Shown piece after piece: positions 8,016 to 15,579 of a stretch of DNA of 38,219 nucleotides. The stretch is from VFMC01 sp040398525. GTDB taxonomy: Bacteria; Actinomycetota; Acidimicrobiia; Acidimicrobiales; Ilumatobacteraceae. The position numbers and the translations under genes are program-made. Where the stretch lies: the NCBI GenBank assembly GCA_040398525.1, contig JBBATY010000031.1, positions 1-38,219 on the forward strand, given 5' to 3'. The notes beneath the pieces are model-generated. The model worked only from the letters and a program-made list of their open reading frames with translations, was not told where the DNA came from and searched no databases. Numbering within the stretch: position 1 is the stretch's first letter; each line of letters opens with the position of its first letter.

Positions 8016-9074
8016 ATGTCGCCACGTTTCCCCGAGCTCGGCTTCTACGGCCTCGCCGGCGCCCCGAAGTCGCCCGCCGACCTGATCGACGAATGCCGCG
8101 ACGGTGAGGCGCTCGGCCTCGGCACGGTGTTCCTGAGCGAGCGGTTCAACATCAAGGAGATCGCCACCATCAGCGGTGTGGCCGGTGCCGTCACCAACTC
8201 GATGCGCATCGCCACCGGCGTGACCAACCACAACACCCGGCACCCGATCGTGACGGCCAGCTACGCCACCACGATGCACCGCCTCACCGCTGGGCGCTTC
8301 GTGCTCGGCCTCGGCCGGGGCATGGACCGGATGTTCGACGCCTTCGGCCTGCCGCGCATCACCACGGCGCAGATGGAGGACTTCGCCGGGCTGATGCGCC
8401 GGCTGTGGCACGGCGAGGTGGTGGTGGGCCACGACGGCCCGGCCGGGCGCTGGCCGGTGCTCGCCCTCGACCCCGACTTCCGCGAGGACATCCCGCTGCT
8501 GCTGAGCGCCTTCGGTCCGCAGAGCCTGCGTCTGGCCGGGCGAGCGTTCGACGAGGTGCTGCTGCACACCTTCTTCACCGACGAGACCCTGCAGCGCTGT
8601 GTGCGCACGGTGAAGGAGTCGGCCGAGCAGGCCGGGCGCGACCCGGCGACGGTGAAGGTGTGGAGCTGCCTGGCCACCATCGGCGACTGGCTCCCCGAGG
8701 ACGTGCGGTTGAAGAAGACCGTCGGCCGACTGGCCACCTACCTCCAGGCCTACGGCGACCTGATGGTGCGCACCAACGGCTGGGACCCCGAGGTGCTCGC
8801 CCGGTTCCGGGCCGACCCGTTCGTCGCCGGCTTCCGCGGCGCGCTCGACGGCAAGGCCACCACCGCCGAGCTCGAGCACGTCGCCACCCTGATCCCCGAC
8901 GAGTGGCTGGCCCCGGCGGGCTACGGCACACCCGAACAGGTCGCCGCGGCGGTCGTCCACCAGCTCGAGCTCGGTGCCGACGGGGTGATCCTGCACGGGG
9001 CGGCCCCGGCGGAACTGGCTCCTATCGTCGCTGCCTACGGTGCCCGACTGGCACCCGGCACCGGCGGCGTGTGA
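8016..9074 (+). CDS. F420-dependent LLM-class oxidoreductase
   Basis: This 352-residue protein has a luciferase-like (beta/alpha)8 fold. Typical elements are the N-terminal LGFYGLAG strand, SERFN, a TGVTNHNTRHP segment, LTAGRFVLGLGRG, and the C-terminal GTPEQVA plus GADGVILHGA. This arrangement matches actinobacterial F420-dependent oxidoreductases (TIGR03857-like), which transfer hydride using coenzyme F420. The start is supported by an AAGGA ribosome-binding site eight bases upstream of ATG, unlike the leaderless neighbours. The ABC transporter operon begins only 10 bp after the stop, so read-through is likely. Confidence 0.85.
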   Translation: MSPRFPELGFYGLAGAPKSPADLIDECRDGEALGLGTVFLSERFNIKEIATISGVAGAVTNSMRIATGVTNHNTRHPIVTASYATTMHRLTAGRFVLGLGRGMDRMFDAFGLPRITTAQMEDFAGLMRRLWHGEVVVGHDGPAGRWPVLALDPDFREDIPLLLSAFGPQSLRLAGRAFDEVLLHTFFTDETLQRCVRTVKESAEQAGRDPATVKVWSCLATIGDWLPEDVRLKKTVGRLATYLQAYGDLMVRTNGWDPEVLARFRADPFVAGFRGALDGKATTAELEHVATLIPDEWLAPAGYGTPEQVAAAVVHQLELGADGVILHGAAPAELAPIVAAYGARLAPGTGGV

Positions 9075-9084
9075 CGCTCGGGAC

Positions 9085-10221
9085 GTGAACCTCGCCCTCA
9101 CCGAGATGCGCCGCGCGAAGACGCGGTTCGGTCTGTTGACGGGGGCCGTGGGCCTGCTCGTGTACCTGATCCTGTTCCAGCAGGCGCTGTCGGGCGGGCT
9201 GATCGAGCAGTTCATCGGGGCGCTGAAGCACCAGTCGGCCGATGTGCTCGTCTACAACGCGCAGGCCCGCAAGAACCTCGAGGGGTCGATCATCCTGCCC
9301 GAGCAGCAGGCCGCCGTCGCGGGCGTGCCCGGGGTGGCGGCGGCCGAGCCGCTCGGTGAGGACACCTTCACCGTGCTGGCCGGCGGCGACGAGCAGGACG
9401 CAGTGGTGTTCGGCTACGTGCTCGGCGGGCCCGGTGCACCGACCACGCTCATCGAGGGCCGACTGCCCGAGGGCGGGTTCGAGGCCGTGGCCAGCAGCCG
9501 CAACGCGGCCGATGGCTTCGACGTCGGCGACGAGGTCACCGTGCTCGTCGGACCGGGCGCCGAGGTCGAGCCGGTCACCTTCACCGTGGTGGGCCTGGCG
9601 CGCGACATCAACTACTCGGTGGCGCCGGTGCTGTTCACCGACTACGCGTCGTACGAAGCGGCCAAGCGGATGGTCAACCCGGATGCAGCCGGTGTGCTGC
9701 CCACCGTGATGGCCGTGGCAGTGGCCGACGGTGCGTCGAGCGCCGAGGTGGCCGCGGCGATCAGCGCCGCCGTGCCGGGCACCGAGGCGCTCACCCGCCA
9801 GCAGGCCGTCGACGAGTCGCCCGGTGTGGCCAGCGTGCGTCAGAGCTTCAACGTGATCCTGTTGCTCTTCTACCTGGTGATCCCGCTGGTCACCGGCCTG
9901 TTCTTCCTGATCGTCACCTTCCAGAAGGCCAACTCGCTCACCCTGTTGCGCGCCATCGGGTCGCCGGCCGGGCCGCTCGTGCGGGCCCTGCTCACCCAGG
10001 TGGTGCTCGTGGTGTTGGGGGGCGGCGTGATCGCCACGATCCTGTTCGCGCTCAGCTCGGGCGCGACGAACTCGCTCGGGGTTCGCCCCGAACCGGGCCC
10101 GGTGATCGTCACGGTGGTCGTGGTGCTGGTGCTCGCCCTGATCACCTCGCTGGCAGCGGTGCGGCGCGTGCTGCGCATCGACCCGATCGCCGCCACCACG
10201 GGCGCGGGGGTCCAGGTCTGA
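9085..10221 (+). CDS. ABC transporter permease, FtsX/MacB type (first)
   Basis: This 378-residue membrane protein has one N-terminal transmembrane helix (about 16-36), a large extracytoplasmic domain (about 40-255) and three C-terminal helices of an FtsX-like core (about 265-370). The topology is that of MacB/DevC-type permeases, which do not move substrate through the membrane but transmit ATP-driven motion to the outside. The GTG at 9085 is taken as start, because earlier in-frame codons lie in the end of the LLM gene. The stop TGA shares its A with the ATG of the second permease (TGATG). No adaptor (membrane-fusion) gene is nearby. Confidence 0.85.
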   Translation: MNLALTEMRRAKTRFGLLTGAVGLLVYLILFQQALSGGLIEQFIGALKHQSADVLVYNAQARKNLEGSIILPEQQAAVAGVPGVAAAEPLGEDTFTVLAGGDEQDAVVFGYVLGGPGAPTTLIEGRLPEGGFEAVASSRNAADGFDVGDEVTVLVGPGAEVEPVTFTVVGLARDINYSVAPVLFTDYASYEAAKRMVNPDAAGVLPTVMAVAVADGASSAEVAAAISAAVPGTEALTRQQAVDESPGVASVRQSFNVILLLFYLVIPLVTGLFFLIVTFQKANSLTLLRAIGSPAGPLVRALLTQVVLVVLGGGVIATILFALSSGATNSLGVRPEPGPVIVTVVVVLVLALITSLAAVRRVLRIDPIAATTGAGVQV

Positions 10222-11312
10222 TGCGCCTCGCACTGCGCGAGCTGCGCCGGCGGCCGAGCCGGTTCACGGTGGCCACCGTGGTGCTCACCTTCCTCACCCT
10301 GCTGCTGTTGCTGCTCGGCGGCCTGCTCGACGGGCTGTACCTCGGCTCGACCGGGGCGATCCGGGCCCAGCAGGCCGACGTGATCGTCTACTCGTCGAAC
10401 GCACGCGACTCGTTCCTGCGTAGCCGCCTCGATGGTGAGGTGCGATCGACAGTGGAGGCCGTCGACGGTGTGAGCGAGGTCGGTGGCCTCGGTGTGCTGC
10501 TGCTCGGCGGCGAGGTGCCCGGCAGCGACGACATCGCCGACGTGGCCGTGGCGGGCTACGAGACCCCGCCGCGTGGTGTGCCAGCGGTGCCGCCCGCCGG
10601 GCACGGGTGGGCCGACGAGCGCCTACGCGACGCAGGGGTCGAGGTGGGCGACACGGTGCTCGTCGGCCCGGCTCGGACACCGATCACCGTCGACGGCTTC
10701 GTCTCCGACACCAACTACCTGCTGCAGGGCGGGCTGTGGGTCGACCTGGCCACCTGGCGCAACACCCAGAACGCCAACCGACCGGACGCGTTCGTGCCCG
10801 ACGACGTGGTGCAGGTGCTGGTGGTGAGCGGCAGCGGCGACCTCGCGGCGGCGATCGACGCGGCCACCGACGGCGCCACCTCCACTCTCACCCGCGACGA
10901 GGCCGTCGGCGCGCTGCCGGGCGTGAAGGAGCAAGATGCCACCTTCAGCGCGATCATCTACTCGACGATCGTGGTGGTGCTGGCAGTGGTCGGGCTGTTC
11001 TTCTCGCTGCTCACCCTCGAGCGCACCGCCCTCTACGGCGTACTGAAGGCCGTCGGCGCGCGCACCCGCACGCTGTTCGGCGGCGTGGTCACCCAGGCCG
11101 TCACCGTGGCGCTGATCGCCTTCGTGCTCGGCTCGCTGCTCGCCCTGCTGGCGGGGGCTGCGCTGTCGGCGGGCATCCCGCTGCAGCTCACCCCGGGCCG
11201 CTTCGTGTTCACCCTCGTCGCCCTCGTGGTGGCCGCCGTGCTCGGCAGTGCCATCTCGCTGCGGCGCGTCATCCGCATCGATCCGGCCTCGGCCATCGGG
11301 AGTGCCTCATGA
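10221..11312 (+). CDS. ABC transporter permease, FtsX/MacB type (second)
   Basis: This 363-residue paralogue of the preceding permease has the same plan: an N-terminal helix (about 15-38), an external domain, then three helices from about residue 250. Both share the pattern ADV-[LI]-VY-[NS]-[NS] soon after helix 1, so they probably arose by duplication and form a heterodimer. The gene starts on the last base of the upstream stop codon and ends in an ATGA overlap with the ATPase gene, so all three subunits should be made in fixed proportion. Confidence 0.85.
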   Translation: MRLALRELRRRPSRFTVATVVLTFLTLLLLLLGGLLDGLYLGSTGAIRAQQADVIVYSSNARDSFLRSRLDGEVRSTVEAVDGVSEVGGLGVLLLGGEVPGSDDIADVAVAGYETPPRGVPAVPPAGHGWADERLRDAGVEVGDTVLVGPARTPITVDGFVSDTNYLLQGGLWVDLATWRNTQNANRPDAFVPDDVVQVLVVSGSGDLAAAIDAATDGATSTLTRDEAVGALPGVKEQDATFSAIIYSTIVVVLAVVGLFFSLLTLERTALYGVLKAVGARTRTLFGGVVTQAVTVALIAFVLGSLLALLAGAALSAGIPLQLTPGRFVFTLVALVVAAVLGSAISLRRVIRIDPASAIGSAS

Positions 11313-12091
11313 CCTCGACCCCCGCCACGACCGCCGACGGCACTGCGGCCGCCAGCAGCGGTGCCGCCACCCACGCCGGGCCGGCGCTCGAGATGCGCGC
11401 CGTCCGCAAGGTGTACTCGAGCGGCGACTCCGAAGTGGTCGCCGTCGCCCACGCCGACCTCACCGTCGGCCACGGCGAGATCGTCGCGCTGCTCGGGCCC
11501 TCCGGCTCGGGCAAGACCACACTGCTGTCGATCGCCGGCGGGCTGCTCACCCCCACCTCGGGCACCGTCGTGGTGGGCGGCCACGACATCAGCGACCGCA
11601 CGCCACGCGAGCTCACCGAGTTCCGTCGCACCACCGTCGGCTTCGTGTTCCAGAGCGTCAACCTGGTGCCGTTCCTCACCGCCGAGGAGAACCTGCTCGT
11701 GGTGAACGAGCTGGGCGGCGCAGGCACGATGACCCGCAAGGCGGCGCGGGCCCGGGCCGGCGAGCTGCTGGGCGAACTGGGCCTCGCGCACCGCGCCGGC
11801 AACCTGCCCAGCCAGCTCAGCGGCGGCGAGCGCCAGCGGGTGGCCATCGGCAGGGCGCTGTTCAACGGCCCGGCCCTGGTGCTGTTCGACGAGCCGACCT
11901 CGGCGCTCGACACCAAGCTCGGCGAGCAGGTGATGGACCTCATCCAGCACGAGATGCGCAGCCGCGGCACGGCCGCGGTGATCGTCACCCACGACACCCG
12001 CATGACCCACTACGCCGATCGCACCGTCACCATTGTCGACGGTCAGCTCGGCGTCGACGGGCAGCTCGGCGTCGACGCCCCCACCCACTGA
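11309..12091 (+). CDS. ABC transporter ATP-binding protein (MacB/LolD type)
   Basis: This 260-residue ATPase serves the two permeases. Walker A is GPSGSGKTT, the Q-loop is FVFQSVNLVPFLTA, the signature is LSGGERQR, Walker B is ALVLFDEPTSALD and the H-loop His is in VTHDTR. The linker around NLVPFLTAEEN is typical of the LolD/MacB branch, which powers efflux or lipoprotein and peptide handling. An extra 25-residue N-terminal Ala/Thr-rich leader precedes the domain. The C-terminus ends in a tandem duplication (VDGQLG twice). Start overlap ATGA with the second permease gives translational coupling. Confidence 0.92.
   Translation: MTSTPATTADGTAAASSGAATHAGPALEMRAVRKVYSSGDSEVVAVAHADLTVGHGEIVALLGPSGSGKTTLLSIAGGLLTPTSGTVVVGGHDISDRTPRELTEFRRTTVGFVFQSVNLVPFLTAEENLLVVNELGGAGTMTRKAARARAGELLGELGLAHRAGNLPSQLSGGERQRVAIGRALFNGPALVLFDEPTSALDTKLGEQVMDLIQHEMRSRGTAAVIVTHDTRMTHYADRTVTIVDGQLGVDGQLGVDAPTH
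12035..12077 (+). repeat. 18-bp tandem duplication inside the ATPase 3' end
   Basis: Two 18-bp units (12035-12052 and 12053-12070, one mismatch) and a partial third encode VDGQLG twice at the very C-terminus of the ATPase. Confidence 0.7.
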
Positions 12092-12128
12092 CCCGCCGCC
12101 CACTGACCCATCGCCCACTGACCCACCG
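12084..12128 (+). repeat. 15-bp tandem repeat carrying three in-frame stop codons
   Basis: Copies cccactgacccgccg, cccactgacccatcg and cccactgacccaccg stand head to tail. The first contains the ATPase stop TGA (12089-12091). As the unit is a multiple of three, the TGAs of copies two and three (12104, 12119) are in frame behind it. Confidence 0.75.
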
Positions 12129-12138
12129 CTCGGCGGTG
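12124..12138 (+). terminator. hairpin after the ABC exporter operon
   Basis: CACCGC, loop TCG, GCGGTG forms a perfect six-pair stem directly after the 15-bp repeats. There is no T-run. Confidence 0.35.
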
Positions 12139-12148
12139 CGGTGAGCGA

Positions 12149-12183
12149 TGAGAGGGTGGGCTGGCTGGATGCCTCACCTCTCA
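12149..12183 (+). terminator. second stem-loop before the LarA-like gene
   Basis: TGAGAGG-(G)-TG pairs with CACCTCTCA across a 16-base loop, with one bulged G. It lies between the exporter operon and the -10 element at 12205, so it could terminate exporter transcripts. Confidence 0.35.
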
Positions 12184-12204
12184 CCGCGCTGGAGGCGGCG
12201 GGGC

Positions 12205-12210
12205 TACGGT
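12205..12210 (+). promoter_or_regulatory. -10 element, leaderless start of LarA-like gene
   Basis: TACGGT is followed by seven bases and then the ATG at 12218, with no ribosome-binding site. Confidence 0.5.
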
Positions 12211-12217
12211 GGCCGGC

Positions 12218-13495
12218 ATGGGAACGGCCTCGGCATCCGGGAACTGGCAGCAGCTCGTCGAGGGCGTGCACCTGCCGTTCCACCCCGACCTCGGCGTGCC
12301 CGAGCTGCACGAGGTGACCCTGCCCGTGCCGTTGCCCGAACCGGTGGCCGATGTCGAGGCGGCAGCACACGGCCAGGTGGTCGAGGTGCTGGCCGGCTCG
12401 GTCACCCCGGGCATGACGGTGGCCGTCGGCGCAGGCAGCCGTGGCCTCACCGAACGGGTGGCGATGCTGCGCGGCACGATCAGCGGCCTGCGCGCCCTGG
12501 GCGCCGAACCGTTCGTGGTGCCGGCGATGGGCAGCCACGGCGGCGCCTCCGCAGCCGGTCAGCGGGTGATGCTCGAGTCGCTCGGCATGACCGAGGACGC
12601 GATCGGCGCCGAGATCCGGGCGACGATGGACACCGTCGAAGTCGCCCGCACCCCGGCGGGTATGCCGATCTACCTCGACACCCATGCGGCCGGCGCCGAC
12701 CGGATCCTGCCGGTGAACCGGATCAAGCCGCACACGTGCTTCAAGGGGCCGATCGAGAGCGGCTGCACGAAGATGGCCGTGGTCGGCTTCGGCAAGCAGC
12801 CCGGCGCGGCGCAGATCCACTCGTGCGGACCGGTCGAGATGCGCGACCGGCTGATGGCCGGCATCGATGCGCTCCGGGCCACAGGCCGCCTGCTCGGTGG
12901 GGTGTCGTCGCTCGAGTCGACCAGCGGCGACGTGGTCACCGTGCGCGCCCTCACCGCGACCGACGTGGGCGGCCCGGCCGAGGAGGCACTCACCGACGAG
13001 GCCCGTGCCCTGGTGCCTGCGCTGCCGTTCGACCGTATCGATGTGCTGGTCATCGAGCAGGGCGGCAAAGACATCAGCGGCACCACGATGGACCCGAACG
13101 TCACCGGGCGCTTCTGGGTGCCCGGACTGGCCGACCTCGGCCGGCCGGACGTGTCGATGATCGTGCTGCTCGGCATCACCCCCATCTCGGGCGGCAACGT
13201 GCTCGGCATCGGCTTCGCCGACTTCATCCCGGCGTCGGTGGCAGTGCAGATCGACTGGCAGAAGACCTATGTCAACTGCTTCACGGCCGGCCCTGCTGGC
13301 GCCCGTCGTAGCCGGATGCCGATGGTGCTGCCTACCGAGGACGACTGCATGAAGGCCGCGCTCAGCATGTGCGGCCGCGGCCTCGACGAGCCCAAGCGGG
13401 TGGTGCGCATCCGCAGCACCCTGCACCTCACCCGCTGCTGGGTGAGCGACGCGTTGCTGGCCGAGCTGCCTGCCGGCGCCACCGTCGTCGGCTGA
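12218..13495 (+). CDS. LarA-like nickel-pincer (DUF2088) family protein
   Basis: This 425-residue protein resembles lactate racemase LarA and its homologues, which use a nickel-pincer nucleotide (NPN) cofactor for C2 racemisation or epimerisation of hydroxy acids. Counting from ATG 12218, candidate cofactor residues fall at H107 (in GSHGG), H172 (in IKPHTC), K185 (in CTKMAV) and H201 (in QIHSCG). In L. plantarum LarA the key residues are H108, H174, K184 and H200, an almost identical spacing. The cofactor-synthesis genes larB, larC and larE are not in the window. The substrate is unknown, since the family is broader than lactate racemase. The start is fixed by the -10 seven bases upstream; the GTG at 12209 overlaps that element. 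Confidence 0.8.
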   Translation: MGTASASGNWQQLVEGVHLPFHPDLGVPELHEVTLPVPLPEPVADVEAAAHGQVVEVLAGSVTPGMTVAVGAGSRGLTERVAMLRGTISGLRALGAEPFVVPAMGSHGGASAAGQRVMLESLGMTEDAIGAEIRATMDTVEVARTPAGMPIYLDTHAAGADRILPVNRIKPHTCFKGPIESGCTKMAVVGFGKQPGAAQIHSCGPVEMRDRLMAGIDALRATGRLLGGVSSLESTSGDVVTVRALTATDVGGPAEEALTDEARALVPALPFDRIDVLVIEQGGKDISGTTMDPNVTGRFWVPGLADLGRPDVSMIVLLGITPISGGNVLGIGFADFIPASVAVQIDWQKTYVNCFTAGPAGARRSRMPMVLPTEDDCMKAALSMCGRGLDEPKRVVRIRSTLHLTRCWVSDALLAELPAGATVVG

Positions 13496-13560
13496 CCCGC
13501 CCGGCGATCACTCACGGTCGACCTGCGGCCGCACGACCGCCCGAACTCGACGCTCCCGTC

Positions 13561-14127
13561 TCAGGTGCCGTAGCCGAAGCCGAGGTCGGGCGCCGTCAGC
13601 ATCGGCACGAACGGGATGCCCGCAGCCTCGGCCATCGCCCCACAGGTGCCGCCACGGTCGACGATCACGGTGATCAGCACCGGCACGGCACCGACAGCAC
13701 GCACCACCTCGACGGCTTCCATGATCGAGGTGCCGCGGGTGACGGTGTCCTCGGTGATCACCACCCGGTCGCCGGGCTCGAGCGCGCCGGCGATACGACC
13801 GGTGATGCCGTGGTCCTTGGCCTCCTTGCGCACCGTGAAGCTGCGCAGTTGCCGCCCGCGGGTGGCGCCGATGGCCGCCACGGCGTAGGCCACCGGGTCG
13901 GCCCCGATGGTGAGCCCACCGATGGCCTGCGCGTCGTCGGGGATGATCGACAGCGCCACCTCGGCCATGAGCAGCATCCCGTCCGGACGGCAGGCGGTCT
14001 GCTTGGTGTCGAGGAACCAGCTGCTCTGCGCCCCGGACTTCAGGGTGAAGTCGCCACGCTTCAAGCTGTGGCGCAGGACGTGGTCGCGCAGCGCGGCACG
14101 GGCGGGGTCGAGCGAGGGCAGGTCCAT
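13561..14127 (-). CDS. pyrE: orotate phosphoribosyltransferase
   Basis: This 188-residue type I phosphoribosyltransferase converts orotate and PRPP to orotidine 5'-phosphate in de novo pyrimidine synthesis. Motifs seen are FTLKSGAQSSWFLDTK near the N-terminus, the conserved RKEAKDHG loop, and the PRPP-binding VVITEDTVTRGTS with its acidic pair. The ATG at 14127 has TACGGT seven bases upstream and no Shine-Dalgarno. The gene converges on the LarA-like gene, and no other pyr gene adjoins it. Confidence 0.93.
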   Translation of the reverse strand: MDLPSLDPARAALRDHVLRHSLKRGDFTLKSGAQSSWFLDTKQTACRPDGMLLMAEVALSIIPDDAQAIGGLTIGADPVAYAVAAIGATRGRQLRSFTVRKEAKDHGITGRIAGALEPGDRVVITEDTVTRGTSIMEAVEVVRAVGAVPVLITVIVDRGGTCGAMAEAAGIPFVPMLTAPDLGFGYGT

Positions 14128-14134
14128 GCCGTCG

Positions 14135-14140
14135 ACCGTA
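14135..14140 (-). promoter_or_regulatory. -10 element, leaderless start of pyrE
   Basis: On the minus strand TACGGT is followed by seven bases and the ATG at 14127. Confidence 0.5.
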
Positions 14141-14163
14141 GCCGGGCCCGCACCGGTGCTCGA

Positions 14164-14988
14164 CTACCTGGAGCGCCGCACCAGCACCTCCTGGGCCACG
14201 GTGGCCGCGTGGATGCCGTCGGCGGTGAACACGTGGCCCATCGTGACGCCGCGACCGTTCACGTAACCGTGGCAGCTCATGTCGTAGAGGTGCCACTCGT
14301 CGGCGCGCAGCGGGCGGTGGAACCAGACGGTGTGGTCGAGGCTGGCGCTGAAGAACCCGTCGTACGGTCCGTCGTCGGCGTCGAGCGACAGGCCCTCGTG
14401 GGCGGCGATGGTGCGCAGCACGCTGACCGTCGGCAGGTCGTCGGACAGGTAGGCGAGCCAGCAGCGGTGCAGCAGCGGGTCGTCGGCCAGCGGGGCGGTG
14501 ACCTTCATCCACATCGCCGTGCGCCCGGTGCCGGCCCGGCCTGCATCGGTGAGCGCACCAGCCGGCACACGGCGCTGATCGACCACGTCGATCCACGACG
14601 ACGGCTCGAGCTCGTCGGGCCCGGGCAGGCCGCTCGCCATGGCCACCGTGGTGATGTCGGCTGCGTCCTCGTGCGCCTGGAACGACGACTCGAGGTTCAA
14701 GATGGCCCCGAACGACTGCCGAGCGACCACCCGCCGGGTGCAGAAGCTGCTCCCGTCGCGGATGCGATCGACCTCGTAGCGGATCGGCTGGGTGTTGTCG
14801 CCACGGCGGATGAAGTAGGCGCGCAGCGAGTGCGGCGCCTTGTGCGCATCGACCGTGGAGGCCGCAGCGCGCAGCGCCTGGGCCACGATCTGGCCCCCGT
14901 AGAGCCCGCCCCACGAGTACTGCGGGCCCACCCCGACCAGGGTGTCGGGGCCGTGAGGCTCGAGGTCGAACAGTGCGCCGAGATCCAT
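14164..14988 (-). CDS. acyl-CoA thioesterase II (TesB type)
   Basis: This 274-residue double hot-dog protein hydrolyses acyl-CoA to free acid and CoA. Family features are GGLYGGQIVAQAL in the first hot-dog, the HSLRAYFIRRGD strand, SFCTRRV, and in the second half the SLDHTVWFHRP segment with its conserved Asp and His, followed by MSCHGYVNGRG. The length fits TesB (about 285). The ATG at 14988 is taken as start, with TAGCGT seven bases upstream. It stands 36 bp upstream of pyrE on the same strand, but pyrE has its own -10. Confidence 0.9.
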   Translation of the reverse strand: MDLGALFDLEPHGPDTLVGVGPQYSWGGLYGGQIVAQALRAAASTVDAHKAPHSLRAYFIRRGDNTQPIRYEVDRIRDGSSFCTRRVVARQSFGAILNLESSFQAHEDAADITTVAMASGLPGPDELEPSSWIDVVDQRRVPAGALTDAGRAGTGRTAMWMKVTAPLADDPLLHRCWLAYLSDDLPTVSVLRTIAAHEGLSLDADDGPYDGFFSASLDHTVWFHRPLRADEWHLYDMSCHGYVNGRGVTMGHVFTADGIHAATVAQEVLVRRSR

Positions 14989-14995
14989 GTCGGCG

Positions 14996-15001
14996 ACGCT
15001 A
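14996..15001 (-). promoter_or_regulatory. -10 element, leaderless start of thioesterase gene
   Basis: On the minus strand TAGCGT is followed by seven bases and the ATG at 14988. Confidence 0.5.
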
Positions 15002-15056
15002 CCGGCCGGTCGAACGACTGCCGAATTCCTCGATTTGGAGACAATGGGCTCAATAG

Positions 15057-15085
15057 TTGCCCACAACGACATGTCCTGCTATACA
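15057..15085 (+). promoter_or_regulatory. -35/-10 promoter of the small basic protein gene
   Basis: TTGCCC (15057-15062), a 17-base spacer and TATACA (15080-15085) form a good housekeeping sigma promoter. The 100-bp spacer is clearly more AT-rich than its surroundings. The predicted transcript would start about three bases before the ATG. Confidence 0.5.
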
Positions 15086-15094
15086 TCTGGCCCT

Positions 15095-15508
15095 ATGGCA
15101 AAGAAGGGCCCCAAGAATCCGCTGTCGAATGACCAGAAGAAGGCGATGGCCGTCGGCCGCACCGAGGGCCGTGCAGTGCGCGAATACCTCGAGGCGTTGC
15201 GGAACAACAAGCCGCGCCGCGGGCGCAAGCGCACCGCCGATTCGATCACCGCTCGCTTGGAGCGGATCGACGAGGAACTGCTCGAGGCCGATCCGATCGA
15301 GGAGCTGCGCCTGCTCCAGGAGCGCCGCAACCTGCAGGCCGAGCTGGCCAGCTTCGACAGCGGGGTCGATATGGCTGCCCTCGAGGAAGCATTCATCTCG
15401 GTGGCCAAGTCGTACAGCGAGCGTCAGGGCATCTCGTACGCCACCTGGCGCGACGTCGGCGTCGAGGCATCGGTGCTGAAGGCCGCAGGCATCAGCCGCG
15501 CGAGCTGA
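15095..15508 (+). CDS. conserved small basic coiled-coil protein, function unknown
   Basis: This is a 137-residue protein beginning MAKKGPKNPLSNDQKKAMA. The first 50 residues are strongly basic and contain KPRRGRKR, reminiscent of an AT-hook-like minor-groove motif. A charged helical stretch (about 55-95, rich in Glu, Arg and Leu) suggests a coiled coil, and the C-terminal part includes SYATWRDVGVEASVLKAAG. I recall similar short proteins as hypothetical in many actinobacteria. A DNA-binding or nucleoid-associated role is inference only. It has its own strong-looking promoter and faces purB convergently. Confidence 0.75.
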   Translation: MAKKGPKNPLSNDQKKAMAVGRTEGRAVREYLEALRNNKPRRGRKRTADSITARLERIDEELLEADPIEELRLLQERRNLQAELASFDSGVDMAALEEAFISVAKSYSERQGISYATWRDVGVEASVLKAAGISRAS

Positions 15509-15516
15509 CGGTCATC

Positions 15517-15536
15517 CGGCGGCTCGACAGCCGCCG
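15517..15536. terminator. hairpin between the small basic protein gene and purB
   Basis: CGGCGGCT, loop CGAC, AGCCGCCG is a perfect eight-pair stem eight bases after the plus-strand stop, in a convergent spacer. It has no T-run. Confidence 0.5.
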
Positions 15537-15579
15537 ATGGACATCTCAACAGCGGGTTCGAGCGGCGCCGCCAGAACGT

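Noticed and set aside
12209..12217. GTG start for the LarA-like gene
   Set aside because: It would overlap the -10 hexamer; ATG 12218 has the regular seven-base spacing.
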